A stretch of DNA of 64,000 nucleotides from UBA4644 sp034933145 (GCA_034933145.1 JAYFOA010000001.1:1-64000); one strand, 5' to 3'. Shown: positions 43,781 through 51,096, counted from the first letter of the stretch. Translations and numbers: made by a program. Notes: generated by a model from the letters alone, not told the origin.

Positions 43781-44952
43781 TGCACGCCGTACGGAACATC
43801 CGATTGTGTACGAAGGACTGCCTTTGCTTGTATGTATGCCCTACCGGGGCCACCGATACGGAGACCGGCCAGATCGATGCCGCCAAATGTATCAGCGGGT
43901 GCCACGCCTGTGTGGATGCCTGTCCCTCTCACGCCATTTCTTTGGTGCCCGACCGTTTCCCGCCCCAGCAGGAGAAGACGGATGCCATCTGTACCGCCCT
44001 GCGTGCCCTTGCGGAAAGCAAAGTAAAGCAGGAACAGATCGCCGCGGCGGTTGAGGCGACCGCAGAAGGTGCCGCCGACCGCCGTCTGGCGCAGGCGCTG
44101 CGCATGTCTACCCGTCTGATGGCTGAAGACCTGCTCCGTGAGGCGGGATTCATGCTGCCCCAGAGCGAAAACGTTCGCGAACTTCTCCTCTCGCTGCTGA
44201 AAGACGCGCCGACAGATTTCCCCCGGACGGCCGCTGAAAAGCTGCTGGCTCTATACACAAAAAAGGATATGGATCAGGAGGAAAAAGTAATGGAAAAATA
44301 TCGCTGCACCGTCTGCGGTTATATTCATGAGGGGCCGCTGCCCGAGGGCTATCACTGCCCGCGCTGCGGGCAGCCGGCTTCCGTTTTCGTCCCGGTGGAT
44401 GAGAAAACGGCAGGCGGCGGGAAATATGTCGGAACCAGGACCGAAAAAAACCTGATGGAAGCATTTTCCGGCGAGAGCCAGGCCCGCAACAAGTATACCT
44501 ATTTTGCACAAATTGCCCAGCGGGAAGGCTATGACCAGATCGCCGGGATTTTCATCAATACCGCACGGAACGAACAGGAGCACGCCCGTCTCTGGTATGA
44601 GGCGCTGGGCAACCTCAGCGGAACAGCGGAAAACCTTCGTCATGCCGCCGAGGGTGAAAACTATGAGTGGACCGACATGTATGACCGCTTTGCCAAAGAT
44701 GCGGAGGCGGAAGGCTTTCCCGAGCTGGCCGCACGGTTCCGCAGGGTTGCCGCCATCGAAAAATCCCATGAAGAGCGCTACCGCTCCCTGCTCTCCAATG
44801 TGGAGATGCAAAAGGTCTTTGAAAAGAGCGAAGAGACCATGTGGGAATGCCGCATCTGCGGCCATCTGGTCGTGGGCCGGAAAGCGCCGGAAGTCTGTCC
44901 GGTCTGCGGCTATGCCCAGTCCTACTTCGAAGTGCGAAAAGAAAATTATTAA
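43780..44952 (+). CDS. Ferredoxin-rubrerythrin fusion
   Basis: This 390-residue iron protein reads, in order: two [4Fe-4S]-type cysteine clusters (Cys10, 14, 16, 20 and Cys37, 41, 44, 48), a helical linker (about 60-165), a rubredoxin-like knuckle (CTVCGY...CPRCGQ), a diiron ferritin-like domain with E-x-x-H pairs (NEQEHARLW and EKSHEERY), and a C-terminal rubredoxin domain (CRICGH...CPVCGY). It should reduce hydrogen peroxide to water with electrons relayed from ferredoxin-type centres. The cluster spacings differ from the classic C-x2-C-x2-C-x3-C. An internal AGGAGG plus ATG at 44290 could also give a normal 220-residue rubrerythrin. It overlaps the upstream gene by one base. Confidence 0.9.
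   Translation: MHAVRNIRLCTKDCLCLYVCPTGATDTETGQIDAAKCISGCHACVDACPSHAISLVPDRFPPQQEKTDAICTALRALAESKVKQEQIAAAVEATAEGAADRRLAQALRMSTRLMAEDLLREAGFMLPQSENVRELLLSLLKDAPTDFPRTAAEKLLALYTKKDMDQEEKVMEKYRCTVCGYIHEGPLPEGYHCPRCGQPASVFVPVDEKTAGGGKYVGTRTEKNLMEAFSGESQARNKYTYFAQIAQREGYDQIAGIFINTARNEQEHARLWYEALGNLSGTAENLRHAAEGENYEWTDMYDRFAKDAEAEGFPELAARFRRVAAIEKSHEERYRSLLSNVEMQKVFEKSEETMWECRICGHLVVGRKAPEVCPVCGYAQSYFEVRKENY
44276..44292 (+). promoter_or_regulatory. Internal ribosome binding site and start within the fusion gene
   Basis: AGGAGG (44276-44281) lies 8 nt before an in-frame ATG (44290) at codon 171, exactly where the rubrerythrin part begins (MEKYRCTVCGY). This is a stronger initiation signal than expected by chance inside a gene and suggests a second, shorter product. 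Confidence 0.55.
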
Positions 44953-45020
44953 ACCGCCGTTTTATCCCCGGGTATGGGAAATATTTCGGGGAATGTTATT
45001 TAATTAAGGAGTGATAGCAC

Positions 45021-45329
45021 ATGCCGGATTTTGGACATCCCTTTTCCGGGCTTGCCAAGGAACGCAAGCTCACCGATGCGGAACTGATCCGCGCGATCCG
45101 TTTCATGGTTGCCGCGGAGTATGAGGCCATCCAGCTCTATATGCAGCTGGCCGAATCGACAGATAACAAGCTGGCGGTTGAGGTGCTAAAAGACATTGCC
45201 GACGAAGAGCGCGTACACGCGGGCGAGTTTCTCCGTCTTCTTCGGGAATTGGCTCCCGATGAGGAAAAGCTCTATGCAGAAGGCGCAGCGGAAGTCGAGG
45301 AAGAGATCGAAAAGCTGCGCGGAAAATAA
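45021..45329 (+). CDS. Half-length ferritin-like (rubrerythrin-type) diiron protein
   Basis: This 102-residue protein has one helical hairpin only. EYEAIQLYMQ (about residues 34-43) supplies the first Glu, and DEERVHAGEF (about 61-70) has the E-x-x-H pair. Two copies would have to dimerise to form the four-helix bundle, as in encapsulated ferritins and short archaeal ferritin-like proteins. The C-terminus is acidic (EEKLYAEGAAEVEEE). No encapsulin shell gene is in the window. The ribosome site is AAGGAG. It follows the rubrerythrin fusion by 68 bp and precedes a strong terminator, so it probably belongs to the same oxygen-defence operon. Confidence 0.8.
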   Translation: MPDFGHPFSGLAKERKLTDAELIRAIRFMVAAEYEAIQLYMQLAESTDNKLAVEVLKDIADEERVHAGEFLRLLRELAPDEEKLYAEGAAEVEEEIEKLRGK

Positions 45330-45360
45330 CCATTTTATCCTCTTTTCCAATCACAGCAAG

Positions 45361-45407
45361 AATAGGTCCCCACCGGCAGCGAAATTCGCCGCCGGTGGGG
45401 ACCTATT
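45361..45407. terminator. Strong bidirectional terminator
   Basis: AATAGGTCCCCACCGGC pairs perfectly with its complement, with an inner GCGAA/TTCGC stem. It closes the rubredoxin-rubrerythrin operon. Confidence 0.85.
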
Positions 45408-45441
45408 TATGATGCGCCGTGTCCAAGCGCGGCGGCACAGA

Positions 45442-45478
45442 CAAAAATAGGCTTTCGGAAACAGTGTTTCCGAAAGCC
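45442..45478 (-). terminator. Terminator of the SCIFF operon
   Basis: On the minus strand GGCTTTCGGAAAC (45478-45466) pairs perfectly with GTTTCCGAAAGCC (45462-45450), followed by TATTTTTG. Confidence 0.9.
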
Positions 45479-45495
45479 CATCTGATACCGAAAGC

Positions 45496-46899
45496 TTATA
45501 TTTCAGCCGGTTCCGCGGCGTCCGGGACAATACCCGCCTCCGCGACCTTAACCATGATCGCACACTCCATACGCTTGCGGAACAGGCGGCAGCCGTACTC
45601 GTAAGTCCCGGTAATCGAGCCGGTGGCGTGGCAGGCGTTGGCCGCACATCCGCCGCCGCAATACAGCTTTGCCCAGCAGTCGCGACAGTCCGGGCGGGCA
45701 TAGGCATTACACAGCTTAAATTCGTCTCGCAGCTCCGTATTGGTTACGCCCTGCCATACATCACCCATGCGATAATGCTCGTCCCCGACAAATTGATGGC
45801 AGGGATACAGGTCGCCCCAAGGCGTTACAGCCAAATATTCCGTTCCGGAGCCGCACCCGGAAATGCGCTTGTAGATGCACGGACCCCCGGTCAGGTCAAT
45901 CATATAATGATAGAATGTGAAGGGCCGACCCTCCTGCGACCGGCGGATCATTTCCTTCGCCAGCTGCTCATACTGCGTAAAGAGCACCGGCAGATCCTCT
46001 TCTGTCAACGCATACTCGTCCCCCGTTTCGCAAACCACCGGTTCCATGGAAAGCTGGGTGAACCCCAAATCCAGCATGTGCTGCAGGTCGCTGAAAAAAT
46101 CCGGGTTATTGTGGGTATAGGTGCCACGCATATAATAACTCCGATCCCCGCGCTGTTCCACAAAGCGCTGGAACTTCGGCACAATGAGATCATAGGTACC
46201 CCGTCCGTCGGCCGTCTTGCGGTAGCGGTCGTGCACTTCCTTCCGCCCGTCAAGGCTCAATACCACGTTATAGCATTCCCGGTTGGCGAAATCAATGACC
46301 TCGTCATCCAGGCTGAGGCCGTTGGTGGTCAGCGTGAAGCGGAAATTCTTATTCTTTTCCCTTTCAATGCTTCTGGCATAGGCGGTGACCTGTTTGACCA
46401 CTTCAAAGTTCATCAGTGGCTCGCCGCCAAAAAAGTCAACCTCCAGGTTCCGGTGCGCGCCGGAATAAGCCACAAGAAAGTCAATGGCCTGTTTTGCTAC
46501 TTCAAAGGACATAAGGGCCCGTTCTCCCTGATACTTTCCCTGGCTGGCAAAACAGTACTGGCAGCTGAAATTGCAGGTATGCGCCACATGCAGGCACAGT
46601 GCCTTGATCTCCGTATTCCGTTTTTTGAGGTCAAAGGCCAGGTTTTCATAAACATCGTCGGTGAACAGCTTTTTCTGCGCCTTCAGTTCCTCGATGTCTT
46701 CGATTGTCTTTTCAATCTCCGCCTCGTTTACATCCGGCAAGTGCCCGTATTTGTCCAGCATAGCACGGACGATCTCAGGCTTTTCGTGACTCTCGTACAT
46801 GGAAATGATGTCGTAGGCCAGCGGATCCACACAGTGAACTGCGCCGCTGAATACATCCAACACAATATTATATCCGTTCAATTGATACTGGTGAATCAT
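45496..46899 (-). CDS. scfB: Radical-SAM SCIFF (ranthipeptide) maturase
   Basis: This 467-residue radical S-adenosylmethionine enzyme installs thioether crosslinks in the six-cysteine SCIFF peptide encoded just upstream. An N-terminal peptide-binding segment (about 1-90) precedes the radical SAM motif CNFSCQYC (CX3CX2C, about residues 107-114) and FFGGEPLMNFE. The SPASM region binds extra [4Fe-4S] clusters: CGSGTEYL...CHQF, then CRDC and CGGGCAANACH. The length and domain order match characterised SCIFF maturases. ATG 46899 lies 6 nt after GGAGA; an extension to 47001 covers the intercistronic hairpin and precursor and is rejected. It is co-transcribed with scfA and ends at a strong terminator. 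Confidence 0.95.
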   Translation of the reverse strand: MIHQYQLNGYNIVLDVFSGAVHCVDPLAYDIISMYESHEKPEIVRAMLDKYGHLPDVNEAEIEKTIEDIEELKAQKKLFTDDVYENLAFDLKKRNTEIKALCLHVAHTCNFSCQYCFASQGKYQGERALMSFEVAKQAIDFLVAYSGAHRNLEVDFFGGEPLMNFEVVKQVTAYARSIEREKNKNFRFTLTTNGLSLDDEVIDFANRECYNVVLSLDGRKEVHDRYRKTADGRGTYDLIVPKFQRFVEQRGDRSYYMRGTYTHNNPDFFSDLQHMLDLGFTQLSMEPVVCETGDEYALTEEDLPVLFTQYEQLAKEMIRRSQEGRPFTFYHYMIDLTGGPCIYKRISGCGSGTEYLAVTPWGDLYPCHQFVGDEHYRMGDVWQGVTNTELRDEFKLCNAYARPDCRDCWAKLYCGGGCAANACHATGSITGTYEYGCRLFRKRMECAIMVKVAEAGIVPDAAEPAEI

Positions 46900-46910
46900 T
46901 ATCTGTCTCC

Positions 46911-46952
46911 AAAAAGCAGTGCCGCTTTTCTCCGCACGGGGAAAAACGGCAC
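46911..46952 (-). other. Partial terminator/stem-loop between scfA and scfB
   Basis: On the minus strand GTGCCGTTTTTC (46952-46941) pairs with GAAAAGCGGCAC (46930-46919) with one mismatch, followed after TG by C and five Ts. It may let only part of transcription pass, yielding more precursor peptide than enzyme. Confidence 0.5.
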
Positions 46953-46963
46953 CGTCTGCTTCA

Positions 46964-47113
46964 TTATTCCTTGTCCTTGGATTCGCACTGCTGGTTGGCA
47001 ATGCCGCAGGAAGTTTTACAGGCCGACTGGCAGGAGGTCTGGCATTCTCCGCAGCCGCCGGTCTTGGCGCTCTTGCTCAAATCCCGGGTCTCAATCGTAA
47101 CGATTCTATTCAT
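46964..47113 (-). CDS. scfA: SCIFF ranthipeptide precursor
   Basis: This 49-residue precursor has a leader of about 20 residues (MNRIVTIETRDLSKSAKTGG) and a Cys-rich core with six cysteines at 21, 24, 28, 32, 36 and 43, in the pattern CGECQTSCQSACKTSC. This is the six-cysteines-in-forty-five family nearly universal in Clostridia. The maturase encoded next would crosslink cysteine sulfurs to neighbouring residues. The ribosome site AAAGGAG is 8 nt before the ATG. It is too short for ordinary ORF calling. A good promoter lies upstream. The mature function is unknown; a signalling or redox role has been suggested for the family. Confidence 0.95.
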   Translation of the reverse strand: MNRIVTIETRDLSKSAKTGGCGECQTSCQSACKTSCGIANQQCESKDKE

Positions 47114-47146
47114 ATTTGTGCTCCTTTCAAATTTATTATCTACGTT

Positions 47147-47175
47147 ATCATATCATTTTCTCCTCCGGTTTTCAA
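47147..47175 (-). promoter_or_regulatory. Promoter of the SCIFF operon
   Basis: TTGAAA (47175-47170), a 17-bp spacer and TATGAT (47152-47147) on the minus strand, about 34 bp before scfA. Confidence 0.7.
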
Positions 47176-47202
47176 TATCCACGTATGGCGGGCGGCGGAA
47201 AA

Positions 47203-47952
47203 TCAAAGCTTTCGCGCTTTGATGATAAAGGACAACGGGAATCTCTGTGCCTTGTACGGCGTATAATAGCCGGACGAAACCTCCGCTGGTGCTGCCAGCG
47301 TACTGCTGTCGGTTTCCTCGACAAGCCGCTCAATCGCAAACCCGGCCTCCGCCAACGTATTGATATAGGTGGATAGCTTACGCTTTTTCAGGGTAACAGG
47401 GTTTCCCCGCTGCAAATAGGAGACCATATCCTCGCTGAGATAGCTACCGTCAAAAACCACCTGCTCCTCCCGGACCCCGACGCATCGCAGGAGCGGGTGA
47501 TCCCATGAAAAAATAAACGTTCCGTCCTTTTTCAGATACGACGCAATGTTATGAAACGTTGCCTCAAGGTCTGCCGTCCAGCCAATGGCGTAGATGGAAT
47601 ATACCACATCAAAATATGCCTTCGGCAACCCGCAATCCGATTCCATCGGGGCATTGCGCAGCTCCGGCGCATATCCGCTTTCGGTCAGAAGCCGCCGTGC
47701 GTTTTCTATCTGTCTTGTAGACAGATCAAGGCCCCACAATCCGGCCGCGCCGCAATCGCCGCACCATTTCAGCGAATGGCCGCTGCCGCAGCCGATATCC
47801 AATACCTGCTTTCCATGCAGATCGGGGAACAGCCGCAGTTCGTCTTCCGTCGGAACATAGCAGCCGTAAGCAGGCAGCGCGGTTACGCCGAACCAGCTAT
47901 CGGCCATCGCATCCCAGCTTTGCTTATTCCGAGCCAGCATTTCATCGGTCAT
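47203..47952 (-). CDS. SAM-dependent class I methyltransferase
   Basis: This 249-residue cytoplasmic enzyme has motif I VLDIGCGSGHS (about residues 49-59), motif II/III FDVVYSIYAIGW, and post-motif GTFIFSWDHPLL, the pattern of small-molecule methyltransferases such as ubiquinone/menaquinone and Tam-like enzymes. The substrate is unknown. The ATG overlaps the decarboxylase stop by 4 bp, so it is translationally coupled and may act on a metabolite made by that enzyme, or simply share its regulation. Confidence 0.88.
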   Translation of the reverse strand: MTDEMLARNKQSWDAMADSWFGVTALPAYGCYVPTEDELRLFPDLHGKQVLDIGCGSGHSLKWCGDCGAAGLWGLDLSTRQIENARRLLTESGYAPELRNAPMESDCGLPKAYFDVVYSIYAIGWTADLEATFHNIASYLKKDGTFIFSWDHPLLRCVGVREEQVVFDGSYLSEDMVSYLQRGNPVTLKKRKLSTYINTLAEAGFAIERLVEETDSSTLAAPAEVSSGYYTPYKAQRFPLSFIIKARKL

Positions 47953-49433
47953 ACGTTCTCTCCTGTCTCCCAGACTTGAATGGGATCATTTGGCGCGGCA
48001 CAGATAATCACGCGCCCGTCACCGGAAGAGGCGTTTACCTCCACCCCCGCGTCCGTCATGTGTCGGATCATGCGCAGAACCGCGGCAGTGATCGCTTCTC
48101 CGGGAACAACCAGCGGGATTCCGGGCGGGTAGGCCCAGAGATATTCCAGCGATGTCCGCCCTTCCGCACGAAAGAGCGCCACCGGCTCGCCGGCAAGAAA
48201 TACCGCCTCTCCCGCCGGCAGGCGTACCTCTGGCATAAGTTCGAGGGCATAGATTTCTGTCGCCTCCGACCGGCGAAGTCCGGCGTCGATCTCCAAAAGG
48301 GCATCGCCGAAGCGTGCCAGCATTTCAGGCGTATCACAAATACTTGTTATCGCGAGAATATAGTCCGCAGACGCCATCTCTACCTCAATGTGAAACCGGC
48401 CGCGCAAAATACCCGCCAGCTCCGTGCCGGAAAGGCCGGCACGCCAGGTACCGATCACAACTTTTCCCCGGTCAAAACCATAAAATGCCGGATGAGACTC
48501 GTCCCCGCCCCGGCAGAGAGGCGTCAAATTGACAAGCCGCGCCAACTGTCGGTCAAGTTCATCCAGTGCCCGGATGTAATTTGAAAACAGGACATCTTTT
48601 TGCTTCTCCAGCAGCGAAACGCAGGCGTCGATGGATGCCATAAGAATATAAGAGGGGCTGCTGGTCTCGAATACCGACAACTCCCTCTCCAGCCGGCCCA
48701 CGTCTGCCAGGTCGCCCGAGACATGGACAAGCGCCGTCTGCGTCAGCGCAGGCAGCGTCTTGTGCAGACTCATGACCACGATGTCCGCGCCCGCCTGCAG
48801 TGCCTCTCCGGAAAACTCCGTCGAAAAGCCCAGATGTGCTCCATGCGCTTCATCCACCAGCACCGGCACTCCCTGGCGGTGGGCCGCCGCAGCAATGGAT
48901 GCTATGTCGCTGATGACGCCCTCATAGGTCGGCGAAGTCAGGATCACCAGCGTCGCCGCCGGATGCTCGTCCAGCGCCTGCTTGACCTGCGCCGGCGGGA
49001 TACTCCCCGCGACGCCGGAAGCGGCGTCGACCTCCGGGAACAGGTATATGGGTTTCAATCGGCACAGCTCGATTGCATGGTATACCGCCTTGTGGCAATT
49101 ACGCGCCACCAGTACCGTATCCCCCGGTCGGGTCTGCGCTCGGATGGCGGCCAACAGGCCACAGGTGCTTCCGTTGACAAGGAAGAAGCTGCGCCGCGTA
49201 CCCCAGAGGCGGGCGGCACGCGCCTGGGATCCACGCAGAAGGCCCGTGGCATGATGCAGATTATCAAAACCCTCAATCTCGGTGATATCCAACCCGCAGC
49301 AATCCTGTAGAACCTCCGGCAGCATCTTGGCGTTCCGCTTATGCCCCGGCATGTGCATGGGCAGTGCATCCCCCGCCGTATAAACTGAAATTACTTCCGA
49401 CAAAGTGCGTGGGGTATTCTGTTTTTCTTCCAT
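47949..49433 (-). CDS. Orn/Lys/Arg decarboxylase family PLP enzyme (short form)
   Basis: This 494-residue fold-type I PLP enzyme decarboxylates a basic amino acid to a diamine or agmatine. The PLP lysine is Lys225 in SLHKTLPALTQ, and the cofactor Asp-x-Ala-His is D194-E-A-H197. The N-terminal MHMPGHKRN and FDNLHHATGLL are typical. The short N-terminus (no wing domain) and a length near 490 match Gram-positive SpeA/YaaO-type enzymes rather than the 700-residue enterobacterial ones. The start is ATG 49433 (GGTGA site); TTG two codons earlier is less likely. It heads a two-gene operon with the methyltransferase. Arginine, lysine or ornithine as substrate cannot be distinguished. Confidence 0.9.
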   Translation of the reverse strand: MEEKQNTPRTLSEVISVYTAGDALPMHMPGHKRNAKMLPEVLQDCCGLDITEIEGFDNLHHATGLLRGSQARAARLWGTRRSFFLVNGSTCGLLAAIRAQTRPGDTVLVARNCHKAVYHAIELCRLKPIYLFPEVDAASGVAGSIPPAQVKQALDEHPAATLVILTSPTYEGVISDIASIAAAAHRQGVPVLVDEAHGAHLGFSTEFSGEALQAGADIVVMSLHKTLPALTQTALVHVSGDLADVGRLERELSVFETSSPSYILMASIDACVSLLEKQKDVLFSNYIRALDELDRQLARLVNLTPLCRGGDESHPAFYGFDRGKVVIGTWRAGLSGTELAGILRGRFHIEVEMASADYILAITSICDTPEMLARFGDALLEIDAGLRRSEATEIYALELMPEVRLPAGEAVFLAGEPVALFRAEGRTSLEYLWAYPPGIPLVVPGEAITAAVLRMIRHMTDAGVEVNASSGDGRVIICAAPNDPIQVWETGENV

Positions 49434-49523
49434 ATACAAATCACCGGCCTTATTATACCTGTGTCCGTTATTTCCGTCAACGAAGGCACAGCCGACGGGC
49501 AGTTCGTAGTAAACAATTTTACA

Positions 49524-49552
49524 TTGACATATATGCTGTCCAATAATATAAT
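49524..49552 (+). promoter_or_regulatory. Promoter of the c-di-GMP riboswitch transcript
   Basis: A perfect TTGACA (49524-49529), a 17-bp spacer and a perfect TATAAT (49547-49552): consensus sigma-A sites, with the start expected close to 49560. Confidence 0.9.
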
Positions 49553-49561
49553 CAGTTTAGA

Positions 49562-49698
49562 AAAACTCCGATAATAGCAAACCTGATGAAAGTCAGGGAC
49601 GCAAAGCCACGGGTCTACGGCAGATATGCTATGACAGCCGGGTTGCCGAAGAGGTCACAGAGACGACACTGTGTGCCTGTTTGGCATACAGTTTTTTT
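49562..49698 (+). promoter_or_regulatory. Cyclic di-GMP-I (GEMM) riboswitch with terminator
   Basis: The aptamer (about 49570-49652) contains GCAAACC, the tetraloop helix TGATGAAAGTCA, the invariant GGGACGCAAAGCC, and the closing AGCCGGGTTGCCGA, the hallmark of class I c-di-GMP sensors. Downstream, CTGTGTGCC (49669-49677) pairs with GGCATACAG (49683-49691) and is followed by seven Ts: an intrinsic terminator. The transcript therefore senses c-di-GMP by premature termination, but whether binding turns the gene on or off cannot be decided by eye. It controls the secreted protein starting at 49720. Confidence 0.95.
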
Positions 49699-49719
49699 AT
49701 TTTAGAAGGGGGAAAACGC

Positions 49720-50640
49720 ATGAAAAAAGTGTTTGCAGTCGTTCTGGCCATGGCAATGGTAATTTCGCTGTCGCTTACATCCTTTGCGGAAAGCGGGAAA
49801 CCAGAGAAAAGTGGGAAGAGTACGGAAAGCTCCGCTGCCGAACACGGAAAAAAATCGTCCGACCCGCAAAAACAGTTTTTTGCTGAGCTGAATACGCAGA
49901 AGAAGGAACTGCAGCAGCAAAAGACACTTTTGAATCAGCAAAAAGAAGCGCTGGAAACTCAGTACGAGGCACTGGTTGCTTCCGGGGATACAGCGAATGC
50001 CGAGGCTGTTCTGGCCGACCTCAACACGCTGAATGAGCAGATTTCAGGCCTTCAGGCACAAATTAAGGAAACCATTAACGAGCGGTATATGGTCGTAAAA
50101 ACCCTGTATTCGGATGCCGAGCTTTCCGAGTTTGACAGTGCGGCAGAGCTGATCGCGCAGATGTATCAAGATGCCAAGGTACTATCGGCCGACTGCGTGA
50201 CCGTCAACAATAACCTGATTAAATTTGACGCCCCCCCATATATTAAGGGCGGAGTTACGCTGGTTCCTCTCCGGGCTGTCTCTGAAGAGCTGGGCGCGGA
50301 GGTTTCCTGGGATGTGGAAACCAAAACCGTAACGGTAGTCAAGGATAATACCGTTATTGAAATTACCGTAAATGAAACTACCGTCTCTATCAACGGCACT
50401 CAGGTCGACGTTCCGATCCCTGCCGAAATCACCTGCGGCCGGACTTACCTCCCCCTGCGGTTCCTCGCCGAAATTCTTGATTTCAGTGTTTCTTGGGACG
50501 GAGACAATCAGCTCATCGACATCGACGGTGATCTTTCCGAAGAAACACCTTCTGAAGAGGAGCCTTCTGAAGAACCCGCGGAACCTTCCGGTGATCCCAC
50601 CGCTCCTGAGACGCCGGAAAGTCCTTCCTCCGAGAGCTGA
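49720..50640 (+). CDS. Secreted protein with copper-amine-oxidase-N-like domain
   Basis: This 306-residue exported protein has a signal peptide (residues 1-24, ending SFAES), then a Lys/Ser/Gln-rich coiled-coil region (about 45-120). The stalk-like copper amine oxidase N-terminal domain follows (about 150-265; units GGVTLVPLRAVSEELGAEVSWD and TYLPLRFLAEILDFSVSWDG). An acidic Pro/Glu/Ser-rich tail ends the protein. The domain is a wall- or surface-associated module in Clostridia, with no oxidase activity. ATG 49720 follows GAAGGGGG; the frame open to 49681 starts inside the terminator. Control by c-di-GMP suggests a role in surface attachment or the motile-sessile switch. Confidence 0.9.
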   Translation: MKKVFAVVLAMAMVISLSLTSFAESGKPEKSGKSTESSAAEHGKKSSDPQKQFFAELNTQKKELQQQKTLLNQQKEALETQYEALVASGDTANAEAVLADLNTLNEQISGLQAQIKETINERYMVVKTLYSDAELSEFDSAAELIAQMYQDAKVLSADCVTVNNNLIKFDAPPYIKGGVTLVPLRAVSEELGAEVSWDVETKTVTVVKDNTVIEITVNETTVSINGTQVDVPIPAEITCGRTYLPLRFLAEILDFSVSWDGDNQLIDIDGDLSEETPSEEEPSEEPAEPSGDPTAPETPESPSSES

Positions 50641-50654
50641 ACCCATGCAGCTCT

Positions 50655-50690
50655 AAAAATGGGGATGGCGAAATGCCATCCCCATTTTTT
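50655..50690 (+). terminator. Terminator after the secreted protein gene
   Basis: AAAAATGGGGATGGC (50655-50669) pairs perfectly with GCCATCCCCATTTTT (50675-50689), ending in six Ts. Confidence 0.9.
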
Positions 50691-50745
50691 ATTTATAAAT
50701 TAAAAAATCACCGTAAAAATCTGACGAAACGCATAAACCTTTCCT

Positions 50746-50775
50746 TTCATAACGGCAGATCATTTTCCAATACTA
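50746..50775 (+). promoter_or_regulatory. Possible forespore (sigma-G/F-like) promoter of the SASP gene
   Basis: TTCATA (50746-50751), a 17-bp spacer and AATACTA (50769-50775) loosely resemble the forespore consensus (TGAATA and CATACTA), 47 bp before the SASP start. No sigma-A promoter is evident. The match is weak. Confidence 0.3.
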
Positions 50776-50822
50776 TGAATGCAGAAAAAGATGCAAAGAC
50801 AAAATGCACAGGAGGAAAAGAT

Positions 50823-51044
50823 ATGTCGAGACCGAAAACACCGCTCGTTCCCGAAGCGCGGGAAGCGCTGACCCGATTCAAAATGGAGTGTGCCCGTGAA
50901 ATCGGCCGGGAGCAGTTTACGAAAGAATTCAATGACCACTATAAAGGTGATCTCACCGCTCGTCAGAACGGCTCTGAGGGCGGCCCCATCGGCGGTCAAA
51001 TGGTAAAACGGATGCTTGAGCGTGCCAGAGGCCAGATGTCCTAA
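50823..51044 (+). CDS. Alpha/beta-type small acid-soluble spore protein
   Basis: This 73-residue DNA-binding spore protein coats forespore DNA and protects it from damage. The conserved germination-protease region is KMECAREIG (about residues 20-28), and GDLTARQNGSEGGPIGGQMVKRML is the family C-terminal signature. ATG 50823 follows AGGAGGA at 7-nt spacing. Its presence is direct evidence for endospore formation. It is monocistronic and flanked by terminators. Confidence 0.95.
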   Translation: MSRPKTPLVPEAREALTRFKMECAREIGREQFTKEFNDHYKGDLTARQNGSEGGPIGGQMVKRMLERARGQMS

Positions 51045-51064
51045 AATGATTTTTGACAATTGCA

Positions 51065-51096
51065 CCCCTGCGGGTTAACGCCCGCGGGGGAATTTT
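51065..51096 (+). terminator. Terminator after the SASP gene
   Basis: CCCCTGCGGG pairs with CCCGCGGGG, followed by GAATTTTC. The region 51097-51188 shows nothing else recognisable. Confidence 0.7.

Noticed and set aside
45628..47100. 490-codon plus-strand open frame
   Set aside because: Antisense to the SCIFF maturase and precursor genes; no motif or plausible ribosome site.
49681..49719. Longer start (TTG) for the secreted protein
   Set aside because: The start would lie inside the riboswitch terminator stem, and the added residues would spoil the signal peptide; ATG 49720 has an ideal ribosome site.
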